Origin: Planctomycetota bacterium
Lineage (GTDB): Bacteria > Planctomycetota > Phycisphaerae > UBA1845 > UTPLA1
Direction: 5' to 3'
Length of the DNA stretch: 64,000 nt
Assembly (NCBI GenBank): GCA_003576905.1
Contig: QEVG01000001.1
Span: 124,001-188,000 of the forward strand
Below are positions 43,675 to 51,330 of the stretch, in pieces. Under the pieces are notes generated by a model. It saw only the letters and a program-made list of their open reading frames with translations. It did not search any database and had not been told where the DNA came from. The translations under genes and the position numbers were made by a program. Positions within the stretch are counted from its first letter, which is position 1. The number at the start of each line of letters is the position of its first letter.

Positions 43675-45273
43675 TTACCCCTCCAGCATCGAATATGCCC
43701 CGCACTTGTCGGACAGCCATTGGCCCGCACGCGTGCGCACCGCTTTGACTTCCGGGTTTGAACCCGGGTCAACGCCGATGAGCCGCGAATAGACAAGCGT
43801 CGTGTCGGCCCACAACTGGCCCAGCCACGCGGAGGTCCCAAGGTCCATGCGATCGACGGTGATCAGTATCGTCGGCATCTTCTCGCTGCACCGCTTGACA
43901 TTGGCGAGACAGAGGACGAGGTCAACCTCTTCCGGGCTGAGCCCCATGTGCGCGGCTTCGATGGCATCGGCCGACCGCGACAGGAGCGTGTGCGTCAGCG
44001 GCGCGTCCTCGCGTCGTGTGGCGAGCACGAAGATTGCCAGCTTGCGCTCGGCGGTTCCGAGGATTGCCTCGAGATTCATATGGGAGTCGCGGGGCAGGCC
44101 GAGATAGCGCGACATCGTGATGTCGTTTCCGTCGCGGTTAACGCCTTCGTTCCAATATTGGCAGAACTCATCCGCGGAATACCTCAAGAGCGCGTGGTTC
44201 GTCCCAAGATAGATGTGGTTCACGCCGCGGCTCAATTGCTGAAGCCGGATCGCCCGCGCCATTATCGACGGCAGCGACTCCGGGCTCGACAGGTCCATGG
44301 CGTCGCACGCCGCCTGGATCATCGACCAGTACGCGCGCACGTCAAGCCCGGCGACGTGCATCGGGGCCATCAGGATCGGTGTCTTGTTTCGGCCATATCG
44401 GCCGGAAACTTCGCTGGGCAGCTCGAGCAGCAGGTTCCCATCGCGCTCGGCCAGGGTCTTCAGCGGGCCGCTGTTGGCAAATACCACGCGCTTCATCGCC
44501 CGCGGCGTCAGCTCGTGAAGCTTGATCGTCTCCTCGGTGATGCCACTTCGGGAAAACTCCATGAAGAGCGTGTTTTCGACCGTCGCATCGGAAGGCAGGT
44601 GGGCCGCCTCTTTTGGTGAATTGGCCAGCAGCCAGGTGCACCGTCGCGCTGACCGGGCGTTGGCCAGGGCGGAGACGAAATAATTGAACTGCTCATTCGC
44701 CCCGATGCCGCTGTTGACGAGGTATCGCGGGCCGCCGGCGCCGAATTGCGTCCCGAGATACGCATCAATGCGCGGCGCGTCCGTGCCAAGCCATTTCTCG
44801 GCATATGCGGCCGGCCGGTCGCGATAAAGAACGGCGAGTGGATCGCACTCTGCCCCTGCGGCAAACGCCGAAAAGCTCGTCCGTACCGAGTCATGGGCGG
44901 ACCTCGCGGCCGCGACAGGCTCGGAAAACGCAGGGTTCCATGCCCGGGCCGAAATCCTCCCGTCTGCGAGACGGAGTACCGATTTGCGACCGAGCGCGGG
45001 AAGCGTCTCGTCGAGTCCCTTTGTTTGCGGAGCGCCCTGGGCCAGCCGCACGAGTACCCTTCCGAGCCCATGATCTTCGAGCATCCGCCGGGCATCCGCC
45101 TCCGATACGCGCCACGCCTCGGCAAAGTTGTCAATCAGTCTTTGCGGATTGATCGCCCCGCAAAGGGCGTCTTCAATCCGCGTATCCGTCGCGGGCGTAT
45201 TGCCTGCCAGCCGCGCCGCGGCCTGAGTCGCCTGCGCAAGTCGCTGGGAAACGGTCAGGTGCGCGTCGGCCAT
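43675..45273 (-). CDS. pgi: Divergent glucose-6-phosphate isomerase
   Basis: ATG 45273, with GGAGG 6 bases upstream, overlaps the stop of the preceding glycosyltransferase by one base; a GTG at 45276 also opens the frame. The 532-residue protein has two SIS-type sugar isomerase halves. EFSRSGITEETIKLHELTP matches the phosphate-binding SKSGTT.ET motif, EVSGRYGRNKTPILMAPMHVAG is the 'GGRFS' region in altered form, and ADTTLVYSRLIGVDPGSNPEVKAVR matches the C-terminal PGI signature. Overall similarity is to the long, divergent PGI group. It interconverts glucose 6-phosphate and fructose 6-phosphate; the context with a glycosyltransferase hints at polysaccharide precursor supply. Confidence 0.85.
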   Translation of the reverse strand: MADAHLTVSQRLAQATQAAARLAGNTPATDTRIEDALCGAINPQRLIDNFAEAWRVSEADARRMLEDHGLGRVLVRLAQGAPQTKGLDETLPALGRKSVLRLADGRISARAWNPAFSEPVAAARSAHDSVRTSFSAFAAGAECDPLAVLYRDRPAAYAEKWLGTDAPRIDAYLGTQFGAGGPRYLVNSGIGANEQFNYFVSALANARSARRCTWLLANSPKEAAHLPSDATVENTLFMEFSRSGITEETIKLHELTPRAMKRVVFANSGPLKTLAERDGNLLLELPSEVSGRYGRNKTPILMAPMHVAGLDVRAYWSMIQAACDAMDLSSPESLPSIMARAIRLQQLSRGVNHIYLGTNHALLRYSADEFCQYWNEGVNRDGNDITMSRYLGLPRDSHMNLEAILGTAERKLAIFVLATRREDAPLTHTLLSRSADAIEAAHMGLSPEEVDLVLCLANVKRCSEKMPTILITVDRMDLGTSAWLGQLWADTTLVYSRLIGVDPGSNPEVKAVRTRAGQWLSDKCGAYSMLEG

Positions 45274-46223
45274 CACATGCCTCCGTTCGAGGATCCCCGC
45301 CGTCGTCTCAGGAGCGAATCAAGTTCGAGAAATCGGAAGTTAATCAACTGAACGATGACCCCGATGCTCGCGGCGATCAAGCTCATGGCCATCATCGTTG
45401 CCCCGATGACAATCATGGCAAGCCGGTAGCCCGAATCGGGCCCCCACTGCCCCGCCGAAAGCCATACGCCGCACAGGCAGCCCATGACAAAAAAGAGTAT
45501 CGCCAGCCCACCGAAGAATGTCAGCGGCTTATACGATCGAAACAGGCTCAGGATTTTGAAGATGACGCGCAGCCCGTCGTGAAAGGTGTTGAGCTTCGAT
45601 TCGCTTCCCTCGGGGCGGACGCCGTAAGCAACCGGAACTTCATGAATGACCCACCGGTGGTACAGGCACTGCACGGTCATTTCCGTTTCGATATCGAATC
45701 CATATGCGCAGACCGGCAGATTGTCCGCTATGTCGCGATTAAACGCCCGGTAGCCGCTCATGATGTCCGTCAATCGGGCCCCGAAAATCTTGTTGACCAT
45801 TGTCACGACGAGGCGGTTGCCGAACACGTGAAAGGGCCGGTAGGCCGCGCCGGCGTCGGCGGCGCGGCGAATCCCCACGACCATGTCCGCCCGGCCGGTC
45901 GCAACGGGTTCGAGTAGGTCGCGAACCCGATCCGCCGGATACGTGTCGTCTCCATCCACCATGACGTAATAATCCGCGTCGATCTTCTCAAGCATCGCGG
46001 CGACGACGTGCCCCTTCCCTTGCTTCTTCTCCGGGATCACCACGGCCCCCGCCGCGCGGGCCAGCTCCGCGGTGCCGTCCGTGCTGTTATTGTCAAAAAC
46101 GAAGACCGTCGCTTCGGGGATCTCCCGCTGGAAGTCCTCCACGACCTTCCTGATGGTGGCGGCCTCGTTGTAGCAGGGCACGAGGATGGCGATTCTGGAA
46201 CTTCCCCCGGCGAGTTGTGACAT
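45273..46223 (-). CDS. Family 2 glycosyltransferase with two C-terminal membrane helices (DPM1-like)
   Basis: The start is set at ATG 46223 (MSQLAGGSSRIAILVPC), the first in-frame ATG that gives a GT2 N-terminus; the open frame extends far upstream without family similarity. The 316-residue protein has IAILVPCYNEAATIRKVVEDF, VFDNNSTDGTAELA, the DxD-type VDGDDTYPAD and the MSGYRAFNRDI acceptor motif. Two hydrophobic segments (about residues 230-252 and 268-292) end the protein. It resembles polyprenyl-phosphate mannosyl/glucosyl transferases (DPM1/GtrB). It is the first gene of an operon with pgi and queG and diverges from the radical SAM gene. Confidence 0.9.
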   Translation of the reverse strand: MSQLAGGSSRIAILVPCYNEAATIRKVVEDFQREIPEATVFVFDNNSTDGTAELARAAGAVVIPEKKQGKGHVVAAMLEKIDADYYVMVDGDDTYPADRVRDLLEPVATGRADMVVGIRRAADAGAAYRPFHVFGNRLVVTMVNKIFGARLTDIMSGYRAFNRDIADNLPVCAYGFDIETEMTVQCLYHRWVIHEVPVAYGVRPEGSESKLNTFHDGLRVIFKILSLFRSYKPLTFFGGLAILFFVMGCLCGVWLSAGQWGPDSGYRLAMIVIGATMMAMSLIAASIGVIVQLINFRFLELDSLLRRRRGSSNGGM

Positions 46224-46436
46224 CGACAACGACCTCGTCCAGTTCACAGCCGCGAATTCGTCGGCAACAACGCTAGCTTCGAGGCGGATGCCGGGGATGT
46301 CAACGACCGCCCCGCCCTTTCGTTCGGCGCCGAATTGGGTGGTACGTCCCGCCGCATCCGGCCGCGCGCCAAAAGGGGGACCAGGCAGGGCTTGCATACC
46401 AAACAAAAACCTAATATACTCCGCTCCAGGTGTACA

Positions 46437-47495
46437 ATGGCGCTTCGACTCGTCGCAAACCCGCCGAACCCGTATCTCAGCGAGTGCCGTGAGTGGCTGG
46501 AGCCGCCGCCTCCCGCAACGCTTGAGGTATACGAAGAGAAAGCCCGCACCATCCTTTCGGAAAACGACAGTCCGGACCTGCCGTTCCGCTGGTCCGTCAA
46601 TCCGTACCGGGGCTGCCAGCACGCCTGCGCCTACTGCTACGCGCGCCCCTACCACGAGTACCTCGGGATGGGGGCGGGCACGGATTTCGACACGAAAATC
46701 GTCGTAAAGGTCAATGCGGCGGATCTGCTCCGCAAGGAACTCGCGCGGCCCCTGATGCGCGGCGAGTCCGTGAACTTCTCGGGCGTGACCGATTGCTACC
46801 AGCCCCTCGAGAGCGTCTATCGCATCACGCGCCACTGTCTTGAAGTCTGCCGCGATTTTCGAACACCGGTGTCCATCGTCACCAAGAGTTACATGATCAT
46901 CCGCGACGCGCACATCCTCTCCGGTATGGCGCGTGCGGCCGGGGCGTACGTCTATGAGAGCATCTGTTTCGCCGACGACAGGCTCGCCCGGTTGATCGAG
47001 CCGCAGGCCCCGCCGCCCAGCCGCAGGTTTGAGGCGGTTCGAAGGCTCACCGAGGTGGGTGTGCCGGTCGGCGTAATGGTCGCGCCCGTCATTCCGGGCC
47101 TGAACGATCAGGAGATTCCCGAGATCCTTCGACGCGCAGGCCAGGCTGGGGCGGTGTGCGCTGCGTACACCCCCCTGCGCCTTCCGGGCAGTGTCGCCGA
47201 CGTTTTCATCGAGCGGCTTCGCCAGGTCGCACCCCTTCGGGCCGGACGAGTCGAGGCCCGAATACGGGAGATGCGCGGCGGAACCCTCAATGAATCACGG
47301 TTCGGCAAGCGCATGAAAGGAGAGGGAGAGTACTGGGAAAGCATTCGATCGCTTTTTCGCGTCAGCCTCTCACGCTACGGGATGTCCGGTCTCCGGGCCG
47401 AATCGGCCCCCGGACTGGAGGCGGCGTGCCGCCCACAAGGCGAACCGACCGCATCAACAAGCACGGCCGCCGGTCAGATGCTCTTCGAATACTGA
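46437..47495 (+). CDS. Radical SAM protein, PA0069/SplB-like family
   Basis: The start is ATG 46437 (MALRLVANPPNP), giving 352 residues. The 4Fe-4S motif is CQHACAYCYAR (CX3CX2C), preceded by SVNPYRGCQH, typical of the PA0069 family related to spore photoproduct lyase. GVTDCYQPLESVYRITRHCLEV, VTKSYMIIRDAHIL and VMVAPVIPGLNDQEI are further family features. Radical SAM enzymes use SAM and an iron-sulfur cluster to form a radical; the substrate of this family is unknown, although a role in DNA repair has been proposed from its relation to SplB. It diverges from the glycosyltransferase operon. Confidence 0.9.
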   Translation: MALRLVANPPNPYLSECREWLEPPPPATLEVYEEKARTILSENDSPDLPFRWSVNPYRGCQHACAYCYARPYHEYLGMGAGTDFDTKIVVKVNAADLLRKELARPLMRGESVNFSGVTDCYQPLESVYRITRHCLEVCRDFRTPVSIVTKSYMIIRDAHILSGMARAAGAYVYESICFADDRLARLIEPQAPPPSRRFEAVRRLTEVGVPVGVMVAPVIPGLNDQEIPEILRRAGQAGAVCAAYTPLRLPGSVADVFIERLRQVAPLRAGRVEARIREMRGGTLNESRFGKRMKGEGEYWESIRSLFRVSLSRYGMSGLRAESAPGLEAACRPQGEPTASTSTAAGQMLFEY

Positions 47496-47589
47496 AAAAA
47501 CGGGATTTCGGCTGGCAGGTCGATTGTGGTATTCTCTGTCGCGTTCGGCCTGACCGGTAGATGCCCCCGGGCCGACGGGAGACGCCGCC

Positions 47590-48552
47590 TTGAAATCCGC
47601 GATACCTGAAGCGCACGCCGGCGAGAACGCGGTGAGCACTCGACGCGAAGACGGAATCGCGAACGACCCAGTCCATGTCGACCGAGCCGCTCACCAGACC
47701 GACCGGCAACAGGTCAAGTGCGACGGCGAAGCTGGGGCGGCCGACGCCCCGGCATTCAAGCCGCCGGACCCCTGCGCCGCGCTCCAGGGATTCCTTGCCC
47801 TGGACCTCTTCGCGCGCCTGTTTATCTGGGGCTCTTCGATTGCTCTGGCCATGATTTCCGCAAATGCGCTTGGCTGGTGGCCGGAAGTCAGCCCCTTCGG
47901 GACAGGTGCCAAGGCTGCATGGGACTGGGCGGCTGCCATTGTCAAATGGGTCCTGCTTTTCAACCTGATCTACGTCGCGGAGCTGGTGCTCCTTCGGCTG
48001 CCGATCCCCACGCCGGCCCCGGGCGTGTATTCCACAGTTAAGCCTCCCAGCATCCGGACCTTCGCCGGGCGTCAGCTCCTTTATTCCTGCCTGATCGCCC
48101 TGCTGACCAAGGCCCGATACGAAGCCCCCTTTCCGGCATTTCTCGTATTTCACATCTCGAACACTATTCCCATGCGGTGGCTCATGGGCCGCGTCTTCGG
48201 TCCGAAGTCGCGCTCGTGCTATGTGACCGACCCGCTCATTCTCGATCCCCACCTGGTCGAGATCGGCCGCAACGTCGTCATCGGTTCCGGCTCGAACATC
48301 GCCGGCCACTGCCAGCTCCCCGACATGGTGGTCATTCGGAAGACGATCATCGAAGATGACGTGGTCATAGGGGCTAATACCACTATTTTCGGCGGCGTCC
48401 ACATCCGCCGAGGGGCCATGATCGCCGCAGGCTCCGTGATTCCGCCGTTTACCGTCGTCGGCGAATGCGAGCATTGGTCAGGCGTACCGGCGGTGAAGCT
48501 GCGCGACCTGCCGCCGCCGCAGCATCTTGCCCGAAAGACGCCTGGGGCGTGA
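47590..48552 (+). CDS. Membrane-anchored hexapeptide-repeat acyltransferase
   Basis: The best start is TTG 47590, with GGGAG 8 bases upstream; GTG 47632 is a second option, so the N-terminus is uncertain. The 320-residue protein has a disordered, charged N-terminal part, two hydrophobic segments (about residues 65-90 and 110-130) and a left-handed beta-helix with hexapeptide repeats (LVEIGRNVVIGSGSNIAGHC, IIEDDVVIGANTTIFGGVHIRRGAMIAAGSVIPP). Such LbH domains acylate sugars, amino sugars or peptides. The membrane anchor resembles acyltransferases found in non-ribosomal peptide systems such as Pls, but the enzyme target is unknown. Confidence 0.75.
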   Translation: MKSAIPEAHAGENAVSTRREDGIANDPVHVDRAAHQTDRQQVKCDGEAGAADAPAFKPPDPCAALQGFLALDLFARLFIWGSSIALAMISANALGWWPEVSPFGTGAKAAWDWAAAIVKWVLLFNLIYVAELVLLRLPIPTPAPGVYSTVKPPSIRTFAGRQLLYSCLIALLTKARYEAPFPAFLVFHISNTIPMRWLMGRVFGPKSRSCYVTDPLILDPHLVEIGRNVVIGSGSNIAGHCQLPDMVVIRKTIIEDDVVIGANTTIFGGVHIRRGAMIAAGSVIPPFTVVGECEHWSGVPAVKLRDLPPPQHLARKTPGA

Positions 48553-48559
48553 CGCCCAG

Positions 48560-48691
48560 TCACGCGCCGGGAGTCGCCAGCCCCGTCAGGTATGAGGTCA
48601 GCACGTCGAGCGGGACTTGAAAGAGCGCCGTCACGACGTACGTCAATATCTCTTGAAGAGAAGTAAAGAGCAGGTCCAGCAGAAAGTTCAT
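48560..48691 (-). CDS. Small hydrophobic protein (43 residues)
   Basis: ATG 48691 to TGA 48560 encodes 43 residues (MNFLLDLLFTSLQEILTYVV to LATPGA), nearly all hydrophobic, with AAGGGG 8 bases upstream. It starts 17 bases after the stop of the outer-membrane protein gene on the same strand, so the two probably form an operon. An amphipathic or membrane-associated helix pair is expected. Function unknown. Confidence 0.55.
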   Translation of the reverse strand: MNFLLDLLFTSLQEILTYVVTALFQVPLDVLTSYLTGLATPGA

Positions 48692-48708
48692 CGTCTCGTC
48701 CCCTTGTA

Positions 48709-49635
48709 TCAAAACCGGATCGCAAAGCCCGCGCCGACAAAGCAGTCGTCCGCCTCCTCGTTCAGCCCGACGCCGGATCGGATGTCAAGCTGAAAGTTGT
48801 CGGTGACCAGGAAAGTAAAACCGCCGTTAGCATAATGTGCGCAGTCGCCGCCGCGGTCGTTTGGATAGAACCCGAAATACTCCGTGTAAACTCCGAGCCG
48901 GTCGGTGAGTCCGTAGCTCAGCGATACCGAAGCAGCGCTCTGGAAGAATCGCCCCGAATCGCTCGAGGGAACGGCGAAGTTGAAGTTTCCCGATAGCGCC
49001 AGGTCCTCGCTCAGGTCGTACGACCACAGCAGCTTCGCCCCTGGCTCCACGTCGCCCGCCGACTTGCCCGTCGAGCGCGAACCGGTGGGAAGGCTCATTT
49101 CACCAATTACGCCGAACTCCGGAACCAGACCCTGCTGCTCGAGCAGATGCACTTTGAATCCGACGCTCATGTCCGTCGCGCCGTCGTCATGATCCTTTAC
49201 CCGCACGCGGCGGCCCGCGTCGTTCTCCTCGGTAAAGAGCGACTCCGTCAGCGACCAGCCGGTCCATCCGAGCCGAAACTCGAAATCCTCGACGATGCCG
49301 GTTCGCAGCAGAAACTCGGGAAATACGTGCTCGCCGGTGCGGAGTCCGTCCTCATCGTTCGCGATGTAGGTGTACCCGCCCTCGAGCTGCATGTGTCCCC
49401 AGGGCACCGACAGGGCCGACTCGGTAAAGTCCGGGCGGTCCGTCACGATCGGTTCGGTAAGCGGCGCCGCCGGAAGCCCCAGCAGGTTCACGCCGGTCTT
49501 GGCCGCGTCGCCCTCAGGGGTTACCTGCGCGGACACGTCCGCAGTCGCAGCCGTTCCGATCGAGGCCGCAACTGCCACGAGAAAGAGCCGGCGGACGCGC
49601 CGTATTTCATACAACATAATATTTATTAAACCCAT
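48709..49635 (-). CDS. Outer-membrane beta-barrel-type transporter (phenol_MetA_deg family)
   Basis: The frame can start at ATG 49635 or 49617 (MLYEIRR); no clear ribosome site separates them. The roughly 305-residue protein has a signal peptide (to about residue 38, ADVSAQ) and then TDRPDFTESALSVPWGHMQLEGGYTY, the hallmark of the phenol_MetA_deg family, followed by alternating beta strands (FEFRLGWTGWSL, SVGFKVHLL, ALSGNFNFAVPSS, SVSLSYGL, FTFLVTDNFQLDIRSGVG) and a terminal aromatic residue (FAIRF) as in outer-membrane barrels. It probably forms a channel. Upstream lie palindromes (49610-49664) that may bind a regulator. Confidence 0.82.
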   Translation of the reverse strand: MGLINIMLYEIRRVRRLFLVAVAASIGTAATADVSAQVTPEGDAAKTGVNLLGLPAAPLTEPIVTDRPDFTESALSVPWGHMQLEGGYTYIANDEDGLRTGEHVFPEFLLRTGIVEDFEFRLGWTGWSLTESLFTEENDAGRRVRVKDHDDGATDMSVGFKVHLLEQQGLVPEFGVIGEMSLPTGSRSTGKSAGDVEPGAKLLWSYDLSEDLALSGNFNFAVPSSDSGRFFQSAASVSLSYGLTDRLGVYTEYFGFYPNDRGGDCAHYANGGFTFLVTDNFQLDIRSGVGLNEEADDCFVGAGFAIRF

Positions 49636-49664
49636 TTACGTAGCACATGCTAACTTATGTTGTA
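49610..49664. promoter_or_regulatory. Palindrome pair in the outer-membrane protein promoter region
   Basis: TACAACATAA (49610-49619) and its exact complement TTATGTTGTA (49655-49664) flank an AT-rich stretch. Within the interval TAGCACATGCTA (near 49641-49652) is a further perfect short palindrome (TAGCA/TGCTA), resembling DtxR/MntR-family metal-regulator sites. The left arm overlaps the start codons, so it may be an operator of the downstream gene. Confidence 0.4.
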
Positions 49665-49769
49665 CGGGTTGTCAAGCCCCTGTCGCCCCGGCAAGCGCTC
49701 CCCTCTCCACCCCGTTCGACACGCCGCCGCACTTCGGTATAGTCTCCCCCTTCACGAAAGGACCCGCAT

Positions 49770-51227
49770 ATGAGCCATCGATCCTCCGCCGGCCAGGGGA
49801 CCGACCAGACGCCGGCCGCCGCGCAATGCAATGCCGGGCGGACGCTCAGCTCCACCTACCTGCACACGCTGCTCGGACAATTTGACGCGAAGGTGCTGTC
49901 CCACAGGGCGGCGCCGTATGTCATTGCCGCTATCGCCCTCACGGCCCTGATCGTGCCATCCGTGCAGTTCGTCGTGACCATCCAGAAAATCGACACGAGC
50001 CCGTTTCGCGAAAAGGGCGAGAGACATCGAACAGCGCTAGGACGCTGGCTGCCGACCGCTGGCGAGTTGACCGAGGGCGACGACGGAGACAATCCCTACG
50101 ACTACGGGCACTGGTTTCCCACACCCCCGCTGGTCCTGCTATCGCTGGTGCCGCTCTACATGGCTGGGTACGTCGCGGGCGGGATTATTTGGTCCGTGCT
50201 GAAGATCGGGGGTTTGACGCTGGCGGCATGTCTCGTGCTTCGCGAAATGCGCCGCCAGGGTACGCCCGTTCCCCTGGGCGTTCAGCTCATGACGATGGTA
50301 TTCGGTATCCGACCGATCATCTCCGACATTCAACATGGCAACCTGAACATTTTCATGATGATCTGGCTCGCGCTGACGTGGGTGTTCTACCTGCGCGGGC
50401 GCGACCTCTGGGCCGGGGTGTTTCTCGCCCTCGCGATAGTCACCAAGGTGACCCCCGCCCTGGCGCTCGTCTATTTCGCCTACAAACGCGAATGGCGTGT
50501 CGTGGGGTGGGCGTTCGTGGGCCTGGTCGCGGTGTTCCTCCTCATCCCCGGAGCCCTCCTGGGTTTCGACACGAATCTCCTCTATCTGAGTACTTGGTTT
50601 GACATGCTGGTCAGGCCCTTCGCATTCCAGGGCTACGCGACCATCGAAATCGCCAACCAGTCCCTCTTCGGGACCCTGAGTCGGCTCCTTTCCAATGCGG
50701 GAATACTGAGCATCAAGCACATGTCAACCGACGAGGCAATGCGCGCGGGCATGGAGCACATGGCTCGCCCGGCGACCGCGCTGGGGCGACTGCTCCGCCC
50801 CGCCCTTTCCATCGTCACGGTCGGCCTGCTGGCGTGGTGGTGCCGCCGCCGCGGCACGAGAAGAAGCGACCCAGCTCGACTGCTCGAGTTTGGATTGGTT
50901 CTGATCGCGATGCTGCTGCTCTCCGAACGGACATGGAAGCATCACCTGACGACGTTGCCCCTCATCTACCTCGGAATCTGGTACGTCCTGACCTGCGTCC
51001 CGTGCAGCGACCGCTTCCGGGCATGGTACGTCGCCGGACTGAGCGTCCAGTTCGTCCTGCTGGTCGTCGGGGATTCTGCGTGGGGCGAGTACCTCGGCGA
51101 TAACATGCTCGACGCCGGACTCTACTGCTGGGGGCTGCTCCTGTGCTTTTTCCAGACGGCGATCCTGCTTCGTCACACGCCGTCCCCGGAGCACGTGACG
51201 CGAGACGAGCCACGCGAAAGCCGCTGA
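49770..51227 (+). CDS. GT87-family (DUF2029) polyprenyl-phosphate-dependent glycosyltransferase
   Basis: This 485-residue protein has at least eight membrane segments and a periplasmic loop with the family signature IQHGNLNIFMMIWLALTWVFYLRG (Gln-x-Gly-Asn-like) and a following FLALAIVTKVTPALALVYFAYKREWRV. GT87 proteins such as PimE are mannosyltransferases that use polyprenyl-phosphate mannose on the outer face of the membrane. The N-terminal 45 residues are low-complexity and basic before the first helix. Neighbours encode unrelated functions, but a GT2 polyprenyl-phosphate sugar synthase (45273-46223) lies nearby and could supply its donor. Confidence 0.85.
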   Translation: MSHRSSAGQGTDQTPAAAQCNAGRTLSSTYLHTLLGQFDAKVLSHRAAPYVIAAIALTALIVPSVQFVVTIQKIDTSPFREKGERHRTALGRWLPTAGELTEGDDGDNPYDYGHWFPTPPLVLLSLVPLYMAGYVAGGIIWSVLKIGGLTLAACLVLREMRRQGTPVPLGVQLMTMVFGIRPIISDIQHGNLNIFMMIWLALTWVFYLRGRDLWAGVFLALAIVTKVTPALALVYFAYKREWRVVGWAFVGLVAVFLLIPGALLGFDTNLLYLSTWFDMLVRPFAFQGYATIEIANQSLFGTLSRLLSNAGILSIKHMSTDEAMRAGMEHMARPATALGRLLRPALSIVTVGLLAWWCRRRGTRRSDPARLLEFGLVLIAMLLLSERTWKHHLTTLPLIYLGIWYVLTCVPCSDRFRAWYVAGLSVQFVLLVVGDSAWGEYLGDNMLDAGLYCWGLLLCFFQTAILLRHTPSPEHVTRDEPRESR

Positions 51228-51330
51228 ATCTCACCGCCGCCGTGCAGACAGACAGATCGGCCCGCAGTCCAACCGCCGCCCCCCAATAGAGCCTGTTGTC
51301 ACAAGAGTTGAATCAGGCCGGGATCGAGCG

